This document shows positions 49,508-59,191 of a stretch of 64,000 bases of DNA, in pieces. Position 1 is the first letter of the stretch. Every line of letters starts with the position of its first letter. Under the pieces are notes generated by a model that was not told the origin of the DNA, did not search any database, and was given only the letters and a program-made list of their open reading frames with translations. The translations under genes and the position numbers were made by a program. This DNA comes from Thalassospira tepidiphila MCCC 1A03514 (GTDB lineage Bacteria; Pseudomonadota; Alphaproteobacteria; Rhodospirillales; Thalassospiraceae): the NCBI RefSeq assembly GCF_001662875.1, contig NZ_JPVZ01000003.1, positions 434,001 to 498,000 on the forward strand, given 5' to 3'.

Positions 49508-51244
49508 CTAAACTTCGATTTTTGCCGGGTCTTTTGACCCTGGCGCGGCAGCGATACCAAAACGGCCTTTGCCAAGTTTCTTGACTTGATACATGGTCTG
49601 ATCTGCGCGTTGCACAAGTTGTTCAAGCGTTTCTTTTGAATCAGGTTCGTGAACCGCAATACCCACGGAAATGCCCAATGGATGTTCGGCATCACCGGAA
49701 TATTTTCCAAGAACGGCACTTTCCTTCATCAGGGTCTTGGCGCGTGCCGACGCGGCCGGAATATCGGCACCTTCCAGCCACAGAACAAATTCGTCGCCAC
49801 CAAGACGGGCTACAAGATCAGATGGGCGCACATTATCAAGTAACACTTGCGTTAGCGTAAGAATGGCGTCGTCACCTGCCTGATGGCCATGGATATCATT
49901 GACCAGTTTGAAGTTGTCCATATCGACATACATCAAAGCCGCAGGCGCATTTTCACGGCGCAGGCGACTGTGGCGACGTTTGAGTTCCTCAAAGAACGCG
50001 CGACGGTTCAGAAGTCCGGTCATGCCATCGGTACGTGAAAGCGTCAGGATGCGTTCATGCTGGATGGCCTGTTCAATGGCGATACCGACCTGATCGGCAA
50101 CCTCGGTCATGATGGCACGCTCGCCGTCGGTGGGTTCCGGGTGATCCGCATCAAACATAAAGATCACAGCGCCATTATTGCGCTGATGATAATGGCAACG
50201 AAGACCAATGAGCCGGTAATTCCCGACATGGGCATCGAACGTTTCATTCGTTTTCTGCATCTGATGAAGCGCCTGATGGGCGATCTCGTTGGCCGTCTTG
50301 TCTGCATCACCAGCGGCCAGTTCAAGGTCGCCGGTTTCATCATTGCGTTTGAAAATAACGCAATGGGAACAGGCCAATGCACGCGTGCTGGCCTCTGACG
50401 CGCCCTTAAGGACCATAAGTGGATCAATTTCATCACGCATGGTGCGCACGATATAGGTCATCAGGCGGTCACGATTTCGGGCGGTTGCGACTTCGCTTTC
50501 GCGGCGGCGCTGTTCGGTAATGTCGTGGGCAAGACCACGTGCGCCAATCCAGACCCCTTCACGCGAATAGACGGGCGTCGATGAAACCGAAAGACACGCA
50601 TCGCGTCCGTTCGAACGGCGGAACCAAACCGGGACATCGCGCACGGCCTTCTGGCTGCGAAATACGTGTTCGCTGTCCTGATCGGCAGTATCAAGCAGGA
50701 ATTTCCCCGGGAAACGTCCGACGATGTCATCGGCACGGTATCCAAGTGCCCCGCGCGGCGAGACAAAGATAAACTTGCCTGTTTCATCCGTTTCCCAGGC
50801 AAAGGCGGACGAGACTTCGACAATGTCGCGATAGCGCTGGCGTGAGTCGATCAGGGCTTCACGCAAGTTCCGATCCATGCTGACATCACGCGGCAGGATC
50901 ATGACCTCGTTCTTTGTGGTCGGCAGGGCAGTTAGCTCCAATGTCGCCGTACCGCGCTGGACTTCAAAGGTCATCAGTTCAACCACACCGCCCGGTGTGG
51001 TCAGGGCGCGTCGGATCAGTTGATAAATTTCCGGGAACAGGCCGTCACGAATGCCATTGGCAAAACCGACAGCATTTTTGTTGGCAAATAGCGGCACACC
51101 CTTTGCGTCCATCACGATGACGGGGGCCTCGGCCTCGGCCATGACTTTGGGGTCAAGGGTAAACACGTCGGCGTCGTAGTTTGTCAGATCGTCTGCAAAG
51201 TTTGTGTTCTGGTTTTGCGGATCCACCGGATGACGGGAAGTCAT
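49508..51244 (-). CDS. Diguanylate cyclase with PAS, PAS and GAF domains
   Basis: A 578-residue soluble protein: PAS-like domains at about 30-120 and 135-245, a GAF domain at about 260-395, and a GGDEF domain at 400-565 with GGDEF at 482-486 and an inhibitory RxxD site RPSD at 473-476. It should synthesise cyclic-di-GMP. The ATG overlaps the TGA of the upstream EAL gene (ATGA), with GGAGG in front, so synthesis and breakdown enzymes are made together. The DUF2336 gene follows after 12 bases. Confidence 0.93.
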   Translation of the reverse strand: MTSRHPVDPQNQNTNFADDLTNYDADVFTLDPKVMAEAEAPVIVMDAKGVPLFANKNAVGFANGIRDGLFPEIYQLIRRALTTPGGVVELMTFEVQRGTATLELTALPTTKNEVMILPRDVSMDRNLREALIDSRQRYRDIVEVSSAFAWETDETGKFIFVSPRGALGYRADDIVGRFPGKFLLDTADQDSEHVFRSQKAVRDVPVWFRRSNGRDACLSVSSTPVYSREGVWIGARGLAHDITEQRRRESEVATARNRDRLMTYIVRTMRDEIDPLMVLKGASEASTRALACSHCVIFKRNDETGDLELAAGDADKTANEIAHQALHQMQKTNETFDAHVGNYRLIGLRCHYHQRNNGAVIFMFDADHPEPTDGERAIMTEVADQVGIAIEQAIQHERILTLSRTDGMTGLLNRRAFFEELKRRHSRLRRENAPAALMYVDMDNFKLVNDIHGHQAGDDAILTLTQVLLDNVRPSDLVARLGGDEFVLWLEGADIPAASARAKTLMKESAVLGKYSGDAEHPLGISVGIAVHEPDSKETLEQLVQRADQTMYQVKKLGKGRFGIAAAPGSKDPAKIEV

Positions 51245-53109
51245 GCGCGTCCTCCTGTTGTGGTCGACGCGTTCTGATCGTCGGTGTCGGCACTACTATT
51301 TGAGCTGGCGAGATTGGTCTTGTGATAATCATCTTCGCTGCCAATCGTGATTGGCGGCCCCAGATGATAGCCTTGACCATAGTCGATACCCAGATCACAT
51401 ACCAGTTCGTAACTGGCCTGATCGTGGATCATTTCGGCGATTGTATGAATACCAAGATCGCGACAAAGCAGTGCGGTTGCCTTAAGAAATGCGCGCCCTT
51501 TGGGATTGGCAAGCGCAGTTCTCATCGCCCCGCCATCAAACTTGATAATGTCGACATCAAGCGCACTCAGATATTCGAAGTTGGCAGCCCCGGCACCAAA
51601 GTCATCAAGACAAATGGCATGGCCACGGGCGCGCAGCATCTGCAACCCGTTATTCACATCGGTCAATCCACGAATACGCGACGTTTCGGTAACTTCGAAA
51701 AGGACTTGTTCCGAAGGGATGTCATAGTCGCCAAGCAATTCGATCAGGGCTGGCATGAAACCGGCCTGTTCAAGCGAGTGGCCGGAAAGATTGACGGCAA
51801 CCGGATAGGGGATGCTGTCAGGATTGTCGCGCAGGTGATCAAGAACCTTGCTGCACATTGCCAGATCAAACTCGGTAATCAGACCGGTTCCCTCGGCAAA
51901 ATGAATGATCTGGTCAACAGCCAGCGTGCTGTCGCCGATGTTAAAGCGCGCCAATGCTTCGAAATGATGCATTTCCCGATTGCCAAGATGGACTATCGGC
52001 TGCAATGCAACCGCAAAGGACCCATTTTCCACAATCTCGCGGAAGGCACGCACGGACTTCAGTGTTTCGTTGATCAGGTGCGGCAGGCTTGCCGAAAGGC
52101 GGGCGGCGGTGACGTCATTCTGTGCCTTGCGCTGCATCCGGTTGAGCGCATAGGCAACTGCCCGTGTCAGGTTGGTATCCCTGTCACTTTCGGCATTCTC
52201 GGTATCGAAATGATGGATGTTCCGAGCACTTTCATAGTCATTGCCAAACAAGTCTGCTGTTTTGGACTTTTTGGTATTTTTGCCGTTAACGCCCGAGGTG
52301 TTGGTCAACGACATCAATCCACTGATACTCTCGGCCGAGGTGGTTTTATCGATTTCCTCAAGGTCGGCGCGCAGCGCACTGGCATAGGCCACGATACGGC
52401 GTTCGAGCTCGATCATCGGTTCATCAACCGGATGAATTTTGTGCGGTCGTCGTGACTGTTCCTGATCCTTAACCACACTGGCATTGAATTGCTTGGCGCC
52501 AATTCCGATCAGACGTGCCAATTCATTGGTTGCGGCCGTTTCCGCCTGGGAGCGCGAAGCCGCCAGGTTTTCGAGCACGACCAAGGCTTCGTTATGGTAG
52601 TTCATGCTTGAAAGATCACCAACCGAACCGGTCTGGCTGGTTTCGGCGTTCATGTTCTGACGGATGACGGCATTTTGCAAAATGATACGGTCAATGCCCG
52701 ATCTGGCGCGAGGACGAATGGCGCGGTGGCGCGCTGCGATGTAATAGCGGCTTGAAGGGTCGGCGATCATATAGCCGCTGAGTGACAGCGGCACAGCTTC
52801 CTGAACCGGTTTGCCATCGGACTCGCAAAGCTGGAAATCAAGATCAAGCTCTTCAAGGCGTTTCAGCCCAGTGCCGCCGTGAAGATAGGCGCGCAGCAAA
52901 GGACGTTCAGACTTAACAACAATTTTCTCGAAGGCTTCGCCGATCAAGCGGTCAGGCGTGCATCCCAGAAGGCTCTCGGTCGCGCCTGCGACAAACAGAA
53001 TATAGCCGTTCTCATCGACCTCAAGAAGCATGTCAGCCCAGCAGAATGCCATGGCTGCCAGAAGGTCTTGGTCATTCGTTTCCGCCGAGTGGCCGGTGCT
53101 GTCCGTCAT
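51241..53109 (-). CDS. EAL-domain cyclic-di-GMP phosphodiesterase with PAS domain
   Basis: A 622-residue soluble protein. A PAS domain lies at about 15-130, a long variable linker at 140-340, and an EAL domain at about 345-595. Catalytic residues are all present: E384 in EAL, N440, E472 and E475 in EVTE, D502-D503 in DDFG, K523, E559 and Q579, although AEMIHD replaces the usual AEGVE. It should hydrolyse cyclic-di-GMP to pGpG. First gene of the EAL-GGDEF-DUF2336 operon; its promoter lies in the 338-base region shared with the amine oxidase gene. Confidence 0.9.
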   Translation of the reverse strand: MTDSTGHSAETNDQDLLAAMAFCWADMLLEVDENGYILFVAGATESLLGCTPDRLIGEAFEKIVVKSERPLLRAYLHGGTGLKRLEELDLDFQLCESDGKPVQEAVPLSLSGYMIADPSSRYYIAARHRAIRPRARSGIDRIILQNAVIRQNMNAETSQTGSVGDLSSMNYHNEALVVLENLAASRSQAETAATNELARLIGIGAKQFNASVVKDQEQSRRPHKIHPVDEPMIELERRIVAYASALRADLEEIDKTTSAESISGLMSLTNTSGVNGKNTKKSKTADLFGNDYESARNIHHFDTENAESDRDTNLTRAVAYALNRMQRKAQNDVTAARLSASLPHLINETLKSVRAFREIVENGSFAVALQPIVHLGNREMHHFEALARFNIGDSTLAVDQIIHFAEGTGLITEFDLAMCSKVLDHLRDNPDSIPYPVAVNLSGHSLEQAGFMPALIELLGDYDIPSEQVLFEVTETSRIRGLTDVNNGLQMLRARGHAICLDDFGAGAANFEYLSALDVDIIKFDGGAMRTALANPKGRAFLKATALLCRDLGIHTIAEMIHDQASYELVCDLGIDYGQGYHLGPPITIGSEDDYHKTNLASSNSSADTDDQNASTTTGGRA

Positions 53110-53447
53110 TTTCGACCCGTCATCGTAAGCCGCCTGTTTGTTTTTCTAAGCCGCAGCTTTGCCTGTCTCTCATAAATAGCGATCTTACAAAGGATATGAA
53201 GGATTTGCACTTGATATGGCAAAAAAAACATTCCGGCTTCAAAAGATCGATTTCTGACACGTCGCAAGGGGCTGAGTGTCGATCAATTCTAAGCGACAGT
53301 CGAGCGACGCTGACTTTCACCTCAATGCCGTCGCAGACATTGAGGCTTGATGTTTTTTCGATTGTTCTATCAACTCTGAATTGGACAGTTTTCTGCGCCT
53401 TCCACCTTCTGTCCGGGAAACTGCATCATCAGCTTAGTGAGGTCGCT
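53110..53447. other. Divergent intergenic stretch, EAL operon / amine oxidase
   Basis: About 340 bases. Frames reading through it translate into Cys/Phe/Ser-rich sequence without domain features, so it is treated as noncoding. It should carry promoters for both directions; no clear boxes, hairpin or repeat was recognised. Confidence 0.5.
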
Positions 53448-54827
53448 GTGTTAAGCCGAAACATCAACCGCCGCCGATTTATGAAGTCTGTCCTGATGGC
53501 AAGCGGGGCTGTCGCGTTTGCATCAAGGTTTGCCATCAAAAGCGCCCATGCGCTGGAAAATGTTTCTGTGATTGTGGTCGGTGCAGGTATTGCCGGGCTC
53601 GGTGCGGCGAACTTGTTGCGTAAGCACGGGGCCACAGTGACCGTGCTTGAGGCAAAGGACCATACCGGTGGTCGCCTTTTGACAGACTGGTCTATGGGCG
53701 CACCGTTTGAAGTCGGTGCCGGATGGATCCACGGTCCGTCGTCGGATAATCCGACCAAGCAACTCGCCGATGCGGTTAATGCCCGATATGCCGTCACCGA
53801 CGATGAGAACGCAGTGTTCTTTGACATCAACGGCTATGAATATGATGAGGATGAGGTCGAGAGAATTGTCGATGCCTGGGAAGGGGTTCTTGAACACATC
53901 GACGGCACCTATGAGGTAAATGACCCGCGCAGTCTTTTGCAAGCGATCAAGGACTATCGTCCGGCGTATCTTGATGATCCGGGGATCATGTGGGCTTTTT
54001 CTGCCTTTACCGAATTTTCGAAGGGTGGGGCGATCGAAAAATTGTCAGCGCCCCTATTTAACTGGGATGAGGCATTTGACGGTGCGGATGTCGTCGTCAC
54101 ATCCGGCTATGACGAGATTTTAAATCCTCTGAAAGAGGGGCTTGATATCAAGCTTTCCCATGTGGTTTCGGCAATTGATTACAGTGCCGATGAGGGTGTG
54201 GTGATCACCACCGATCAGGGAACTTTCGAGGCTGACTATTGCATTTGTTCGGTTCCACTCGGTGTTCTGAAAGCTAACAATATCCAGTTTACGCCCGAAC
54301 TTCCCGGCAGCTATCGCGATTCCATCGAAAATCTCGGCTTTGGCAGTGTGACCAAACTCGCGCTGAAGTTCGAGGAACCGTTCTGGGATATCGAAACCCA
54401 GTATTTCGGCATCACAACCGAGCCGAAAGGGCGGTGGAACTATTGGCTGAGTTACCGAACGTTTTCAGATGAGAATATCCTGCTAGGGCTAAGTGTCGGG
54501 GATTATGCATTGACGGCTGATCGTATGACGGATGCGGAAATGGTTGAAGATGCACTCGATGTGCTGCGCACGGTTTGGGAAGATGACGTGACAGAGCCGA
54601 TTGATGTTCTGGCAACCCACTGGGCCACCGATCCATTCACACTTGGCGCATATGCTTTTCCGCGTCCGGGGAACCGAAAATCTGATTTTGACGATCTCGG
54701 AGAGCCGATTTCAGATCGACTGATCTTGGCTGGTGAACACACGATCTTTGACTATGCCGGTACAACCCATGGGGCATTCATGACCGGGCTGCGCGCAGCA
54801 GAGTATATAATCGACGAGGAAGGTTAG
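53448..54827 (+). CDS. Flavin-containing amine oxidase with Tat-type signal
   Basis: A 459-residue protein from a GTG at 53448 with AGTGAGG upstream. The N-terminus NRRRFMKSVLMASGAVAFAS carries a twin-arginine pattern (R-R-x-F-M-K) followed by a hydrophobic stretch, so folded FAD protein may be exported by Tat. The FAD site is VIVVGAGIAGLGAANLL with the E of VLEAKDHTGGRL; GAGWIHG and the C-terminal LILAGEHTIFDYAGTTHGA complete the monoamine/polyamine oxidase fold. It may oxidise amines or polyamines in the periplasm. No amine-dehydrogenase or transport gene is adjacent. Confidence 0.87.
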   Translation: MLSRNINRRRFMKSVLMASGAVAFASRFAIKSAHALENVSVIVVGAGIAGLGAANLLRKHGATVTVLEAKDHTGGRLLTDWSMGAPFEVGAGWIHGPSSDNPTKQLADAVNARYAVTDDENAVFFDINGYEYDEDEVERIVDAWEGVLEHIDGTYEVNDPRSLLQAIKDYRPAYLDDPGIMWAFSAFTEFSKGGAIEKLSAPLFNWDEAFDGADVVVTSGYDEILNPLKEGLDIKLSHVVSAIDYSADEGVVITTDQGTFEADYCICSVPLGVLKANNIQFTPELPGSYRDSIENLGFGSVTKLALKFEEPFWDIETQYFGITTEPKGRWNYWLSYRTFSDENILLGLSVGDYALTADRMTDAEMVEDALDVLRTVWEDDVTEPIDVLATHWATDPFTLGAYAFPRPGNRKSDFDDLGEPISDRLILAGEHTIFDYAGTTHGAFMTGLRAAEYIIDEEG

Positions 54828-54856
54828 GGGAAGCCGACAGCCTGTCTTATCGGATG

Positions 54857-55585
54857 TCAGGCTGCGTTATGATCGGCTTTACGGGGCTCTGTTGCCTCGC
54901 GGCGGCTGTGCTTCTGATCATACATGGCTTCATCTGCTTCGCGGATCAGATCGGCAATATCGCATTTTGCGCCAAATGATGCGTGACCGAAGCTTGCCCT
55001 GATCGACAATGCCTTGCTCTGCCATATCAGCGGGAAACGCTCGGTCGCGTTCTGAAGCTGTACAATCCGTTTTGCCGCTGCGGCAGGATCGCTACCGGTC
55101 ATCAGGATGGCAAATTCGTCGCCGCCAAAGCGGGCAACAAAATCATCAGACCGGGTGTGCGTGCGCAGGTTCTGACCAAAGTGTCGTAGGACGGCGTCCC
55201 CCGCAGCATGCCCGTGCATGTCATTGATTTGTTTGAAACCATCAAGATCGGCAATGACCAGAATGCCGCGTTCGTCGGTTCGTGACGCGCGTGATATTGC
55301 CTCGCGGGTGCGCTTCATGAAGCCGCGACGGTTATAAAGCCCGGTCAACTCATCTGTTTCGACCATGAGTTCAAGCTGTCTGATGCGGTTTTGCTGCTGA
55401 TCAATTCGGGTTTGCATGTCACGGGCAAGATCAACCAATGTCGAAAGCGCACTACGTTGTTCGCTTTCATCTGTTTCTTCGGTCGCGCGATTGTTGATTG
55501 CCGTCTGATGCTGAAAATCAGCAGCAAGCTCTATCAACAAATCTATCTGCGACTTTTCCATTGGGCGTCTTGTTCTCAATGACAT
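54857..55585 (-). CDS. Diguanylate cyclase, short form
   Basis: A 242-residue soluble protein: an N-terminal helical/coiled-coil part (about 10-75) and a GGDEF domain with GGDEF at 154-158 and an RxxD inhibitory site RSDD at 145-148. Without a sensor domain, activity may depend on dimerisation through the coiled coil. The nearest gene on the right is transcribed the other way. M9 is an alternative start. Confidence 0.92.
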   Translation of the reverse strand: MSLRTRRPMEKSQIDLLIELAADFQHQTAINNRATEETDESEQRSALSTLVDLARDMQTRIDQQQNRIRQLELMVETDELTGLYNRRGFMKRTREAISRASRTDERGILVIADLDGFKQINDMHGHAAGDAVLRHFGQNLRTHTRSDDFVARFGGDEFAILMTGSDPAAAAKRIVQLQNATERFPLIWQSKALSIRASFGHASFGAKCDIADLIREADEAMYDQKHSRREATEPRKADHNAA

Positions 55586-55707
55586 TGGATACCGAAACCC
55601 TTAAAAGGGGTGGAACCATTCTATCTTTCATGGCGTTACAAGAACATTAACGCACATGAAGCGTATTTGTGACGAAGCACTGTCGATCACGCAAAGGAGC
55701 ACGACGG

Positions 55708-56016
55708 ATGAAGTACCTTTTTGGGGCCGGATTGGCGCGAAAAATCGCTGTTGCGGGTGTGGCTCTGGCGTTGGCAGGGTGTTCGTTCCTGCAAAAAGAA
55801 AACTTTACGGTTGGTGGTGAAATCACCGATCAGGGGCAGGAATGCGTTACGTTCCGTGCCGAAGACGGGACCCTATATGCACTCGCCAACAAGGCAAGCA
55901 GGCTGCGCCCGGGCGACAAAGTACGCATCACCGGCCATCTGGCACTGATGACAACCTGTACCGAGGCAACAACCCTGATCGTTGACAAGATTGTCCTGCT
56001 TGCACCCGCTGACTGA
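55708..56016 (+). CDS. Small lipoprotein
   Basis: A 102-residue protein from the ATG at 55708, preceded by AAAGGAG. The lipobox LAGC ends at C24 (VALALAGCS). The mature part (FTVGGEITDQGQECVTFRAE, LRPGDKVRITGHLALMTTC) reads as a small OB-like beta-barrel with two cysteines that could form a disulfide. Probably periplasmic and membrane-anchored. No function assigned. Confidence 0.8.
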   Translation: MKYLFGAGLARKIAVAGVALALAGCSFLQKENFTVGGEITDQGQECVTFRAEDGTLYALANKASRLRPGDKVRITGHLALMTTCTEATTLIVDKIVLLAPAD

Positions 56017-56024
56017 GCCTTTGT

Positions 56025-56804
56025 CTAGCGCGCAGTTGCAAAACAATCCGTGCCGTCAGCTTTCAGCTGGCGGCATTGTTTTTGTGCAGACTCCGGGTCT
56101 TCAAATCCTGCAAGCTGCAGCCGGTGGTAGATGCCTTGACTGCCGAGATCGGCGGATACGATTTTTTTGTCGTGCGATTTAGCCAATTCCGGATAGCGGA
56201 TGCTGAAGCTTGCCCAATAGGTTTCAGCGGTAAATGTGTCGCGAAAGGCACCAAGCTGGATCCGGAAGCCACCACCGCTGACTGCCGACGCAGGCGTTGC
56301 TGTTTCAACATGACCAGATGCCGTCGTGCGTTGCACGGTTACAGCGGGCTGTGTGGTCTGGTTCGCAGGGGAAGTTGGTGAAGCCGCCGGGGTAATCCGA
56401 GTTTCCGTGGGGTTTGGTGTTCTTTGACGGACCGGTTGGACCGAACGGATTGGGGGTTTTCCGTTGATCGTACGTTGATACTGATCTGCCAAAGAGGGGA
56501 TTTCGATTTCTTCCTCAAGCCGGGTTTCAGTCGGAATTGTTCCGGGCAGGAGGCTTAGCGGCTGATTGCCTGATCGCACACTTGATGCGCGGGCAGGCAA
56601 ATCCGTCGGGATGATATCGATCCCGGTTGGTCCTGTTTCAGGCGCAAGCGATTGTGCCACTGCACCGATATTAAAGATCATGGCGGCCATTAGTGCCGCA
56701 GCAAAGATGCCCGAAAAAGGAAAGCCACCCCACATTCCGGCAAAGCCAATCGCCTGCGAAAACTGTGTCGCAGGGGTTGGATATGCGTGGGGTGGTTTCG
56801 CCAT
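56025..56804 (-). CDS. SPOR domain membrane protein
   Basis: A 259-residue protein with a short cytosolic N-terminus, one membrane helix (about 35-53, FSGIFAAALMAAMIFNIGA), a Pro/Thr-rich periplasmic linker, and a C-terminal SPOR domain (FRIQLGAFRDTFTAETYWASFSIRYPEL, IYHRLQLAGFEDPESAQKQC). SPOR domains bind denuded septal peptidoglycan. The ATG is two bases after the stop of the Lon-like gene, so the two are cotranscribed. Confidence 0.85.
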   Translation of the reverse strand: MAKPPHAYPTPATQFSQAIGFAGMWGGFPFSGIFAAALMAAMIFNIGAVAQSLAPETGPTGIDIIPTDLPARASSVRSGNQPLSLLPGTIPTETRLEEEIEIPSLADQYQRTINGKPPIRSVQPVRQRTPNPTETRITPAASPTSPANQTTQPAVTVQRTTASGHVETATPASAVSGGGFRIQLGAFRDTFTAETYWASFSIRYPELAKSHDKKIVSADLGSQGIYHRLQLAGFEDPESAQKQCRQLKADGTDCFATAR

Positions 56805-56806
56805 TC

Positions 56807-59191
56807 CTACATCTCCGTGCGCGAACCATATGCATGGCGTTCGCGCAAAATCTGATCATTGTTGCGCAGGCGTTCCATGGCTTTGCCATAGACTGTGTCT
56901 GGCGCATATTGACCATCTGTCCGGTCACCTGTTGCCATTCCGGTCAGAAGCTCAATCGCATCATTGATGTGTTCCACGGTCCAGATGTTGAATTTGCCCT
57001 GGCGAATGGCCTGAACGACTTCTTCGCGCAGGACAACGTTTTCCGCATTGGCCGAAGGAATGATCACGCCCTGATCACCGGTAAAACCCTGATCGGCGCA
57101 AATGCGATAGAAACCTTCGATCTTGTGGGAAATACCGCCGACCGGTTGTGCTTGGCCAAACTGGTTCATCGACCCCGTAATGCCGACATTCTGGCGCATC
57201 GGGATGTTGGAAACAGCGGAAATGATGGCGCAAAGTTCCGCCATCGAGGCAGAATCTCCTTCGATCCCGCCATAGTTCTGCTCAAACGTCACGTTACAGG
57301 CGAATGAGAGCGGGAAATCCTGCGCAAAGCGTGATTTCAGGAAGCCTTCGATGATCATCACAGACTTTTGCTGCAATGGGCCGGACATATCGACCATGCG
57401 TTCGATGTTTAAAACGCCGAGGCTACCGACATAAGACCGAGCCGACACGCGTGCTGGCAGGCCAAAGGCATGATCGCCGTAATCTAGAACCGTCAGTGCG
57501 TTGACCTGACCAACCACGCTGCCAAAACTGTCGATCAGGATTTCTCGCCTTTGAACCCGTTCATGGGATCGGTCTTCAAGGCGTGAATTGCGATGGCGAC
57601 GTTCCTCGATCGCACGCCTGACATCTGCGGCACGAATGGTTTCGCGACCTTCGGCCTTGCTGAGTGCGCCGGCCTCGATCGCGACATCTTCGACCCGTTC
57701 AATCTGGGCTGTCAGCTTGTCACGTTCGCCTGCCCAACGCGCCGCCTGACCAAGCAATTGACGGATTGCACCATTATCGACCGGGATGCCGGAGCGTGAC
57801 AGGGCGGATGCCCGCAGAAGCCCGGTATAGATCGAAATGTTGCGACCAGCTGCTGGCATGTCGGCATCAATATCTGCCTTGACCCGGAAGTGATTTCGGA
57901 AATCCACATCTAGCGAGAAGAAGGTGTAATAAAACTTCGGTGCGCCGACGATAACCACCTTGAGATCAAGCGGGATCGGGCGCGGTTCCGGTGCACCAGC
58001 GGTCGGCGGGCCGCCCTTATGGGTTTCTTCAATACGGATTTCACCGTCACGAAGGGCTGCTTTCAAAAAGCCCCAGCATTCTTCGTGTTCCAGAAGGCTT
58101 TCCGCACGCAAAACAAGAACGCCGCCATTGGCGCGATGAAGGGCGCCCGGCTTGATCAGGCTGAAATGCGGATGCATGCCGCCACCCATCGGGCGGTACT
58201 GAATTTGCCCAAACAGGTTGTCGTAGCTTGGACTCGGTTCAAGTACGACATCGGGGTGGTCATCGCGCGAATGATCAATCAGCAGGTTGACGGCATAGCG
58301 ATCATCGACGGTTTCGGGGATCTTGCCATCACCGCTTTCGATGGCGGGTTGGTCGCTGGCTTCCTCGAACGCGTCGATATTGTCGAGAATGTCTTTTTCA
58401 AGCGCGTCGAACCATGCCTTAAGGCCGGGGCTTGTGAATTTGTCGCGCAGTTTCTTGATGCGCGGTTTCAGAACAACCTTTGCTGCCCCGCGACGCAAAC
58501 TATCAAGCGTATCGGCGATCTGTTCTTCGAGGTCGCGGGTGGAAAGCAGCGTTTTGCGGGCTTCTTCGGCGACTTCCTCAAACGCGTCTTCGGCCTCGTT
58601 GCGGCGATCCTTGGGTATTTCATCAAGGGAAACCGGTTCGCCTTCCTCGTTCAGCGCGACAATCATCACGCCTTTTTCGTTTTCCTGAACATCCAGACCG
58701 CGTTCGCGGGCATATTCACGCAACGCATCGAACTTTTCGCGAAGCTGAGCACGCGCTTCTTCAGTCTGTGTCTGGGTTTCGGTCAGGTGGGCCGGGGCGT
58801 TGAAGGCCGAGGCGAAGGCTTCGCGCAGATGCGTGATCAGCGTTTCCATCGCCGCTAAAAGCTTCTGGCCCTGACCAGCCGGAAGGGCATAGGGGCGCGG
58901 GCGATTGGTGCGCGAAAAATTGTTCAGATAGACCCAATCATCAGGGGCTTCGCGTTCTTCCATGGCCTTGTTGAGGTAATCGAGTGTTGCCGTCATGCGG
59001 CCAGCGCGATCAAGGCCAAGAACAAATATGTTGAAACCGGGTTCGGACATCGAAAGTCCGAATTTAAGAGCCTCTGCCGCGCGGTAATGCGATGAAAAAT
59101 CGAATATTTTCGGCTGTTGGTCTTTGTGTGGGCTGCGAATACGGAAATGCGGGAAACCGCAATCATCTGCGTCAAGGCGGGAAACTGGCAT
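56807..59191 (-). CDS. Lon-family protease with degenerate AAA domain (COG1067 type)
   Basis: A 794-residue protein of the AAA_32/Lon-C group. The serine-lysine dyad is S647 in EGDSASMAEL and K690 in GGISHKIEGF, 43 residues apart as in Lon. The usual P-loop position reads GLDRAGRMTAT, lacking the Walker A lysine; many members of this group have an altered P-loop, so ATP use is doubtful. A coiled coil spans about 115-230. It is first in a transcript with the SPOR gene. Confidence 0.9.
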   Translation of the reverse strand: MPVSRLDADDCGFPHFRIRSPHKDQQPKIFDFSSHYRAAEALKFGLSMSEPGFNIFVLGLDRAGRMTATLDYLNKAMEEREAPDDWVYLNNFSRTNRPRPYALPAGQGQKLLAAMETLITHLREAFASAFNAPAHLTETQTQTEEARAQLREKFDALREYARERGLDVQENEKGVMIVALNEEGEPVSLDEIPKDRRNEAEDAFEEVAEEARKTLLSTRDLEEQIADTLDSLRRGAAKVVLKPRIKKLRDKFTSPGLKAWFDALEKDILDNIDAFEEASDQPAIESGDGKIPETVDDRYAVNLLIDHSRDDHPDVVLEPSPSYDNLFGQIQYRPMGGGMHPHFSLIKPGALHRANGGVLVLRAESLLEHEECWGFLKAALRDGEIRIEETHKGGPPTAGAPEPRPIPLDLKVVIVGAPKFYYTFFSLDVDFRNHFRVKADIDADMPAAGRNISIYTGLLRASALSRSGIPVDNGAIRQLLGQAARWAGERDKLTAQIERVEDVAIEAGALSKAEGRETIRAADVRRAIEERRHRNSRLEDRSHERVQRREILIDSFGSVVGQVNALTVLDYGDHAFGLPARVSARSYVGSLGVLNIERMVDMSGPLQQKSVMIIEGFLKSRFAQDFPLSFACNVTFEQNYGGIEGDSASMAELCAIISAVSNIPMRQNVGITGSMNQFGQAQPVGGISHKIEGFYRICADQGFTGDQGVIIPSANAENVVLREEVVQAIRQGKFNIWTVEHINDAIELLTGMATGDRTDGQYAPDTVYGKAMERLRNNDQILRERHAYGSRTEM

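Noticed and set aside
48434-51398. Several long plus-strand frames opposite the DUF2336 and GGDEF genes
   Set aside because: Antisense shadows produced by codon bias; no recognisable domains or ribosome-binding sites.
51322-52455. 377-codon plus-strand frame opposite the EAL gene
   Set aside because: The minus strand contains the complete EAL catalytic set; this frame is a shadow.
53046-53447. N-terminal extension of the amine oxidase
   Set aside because: It runs into the EAL gene start on the other strand and would bury the twin-arginine signal; the GTG at 53448 has a suitable ribosome-binding site.
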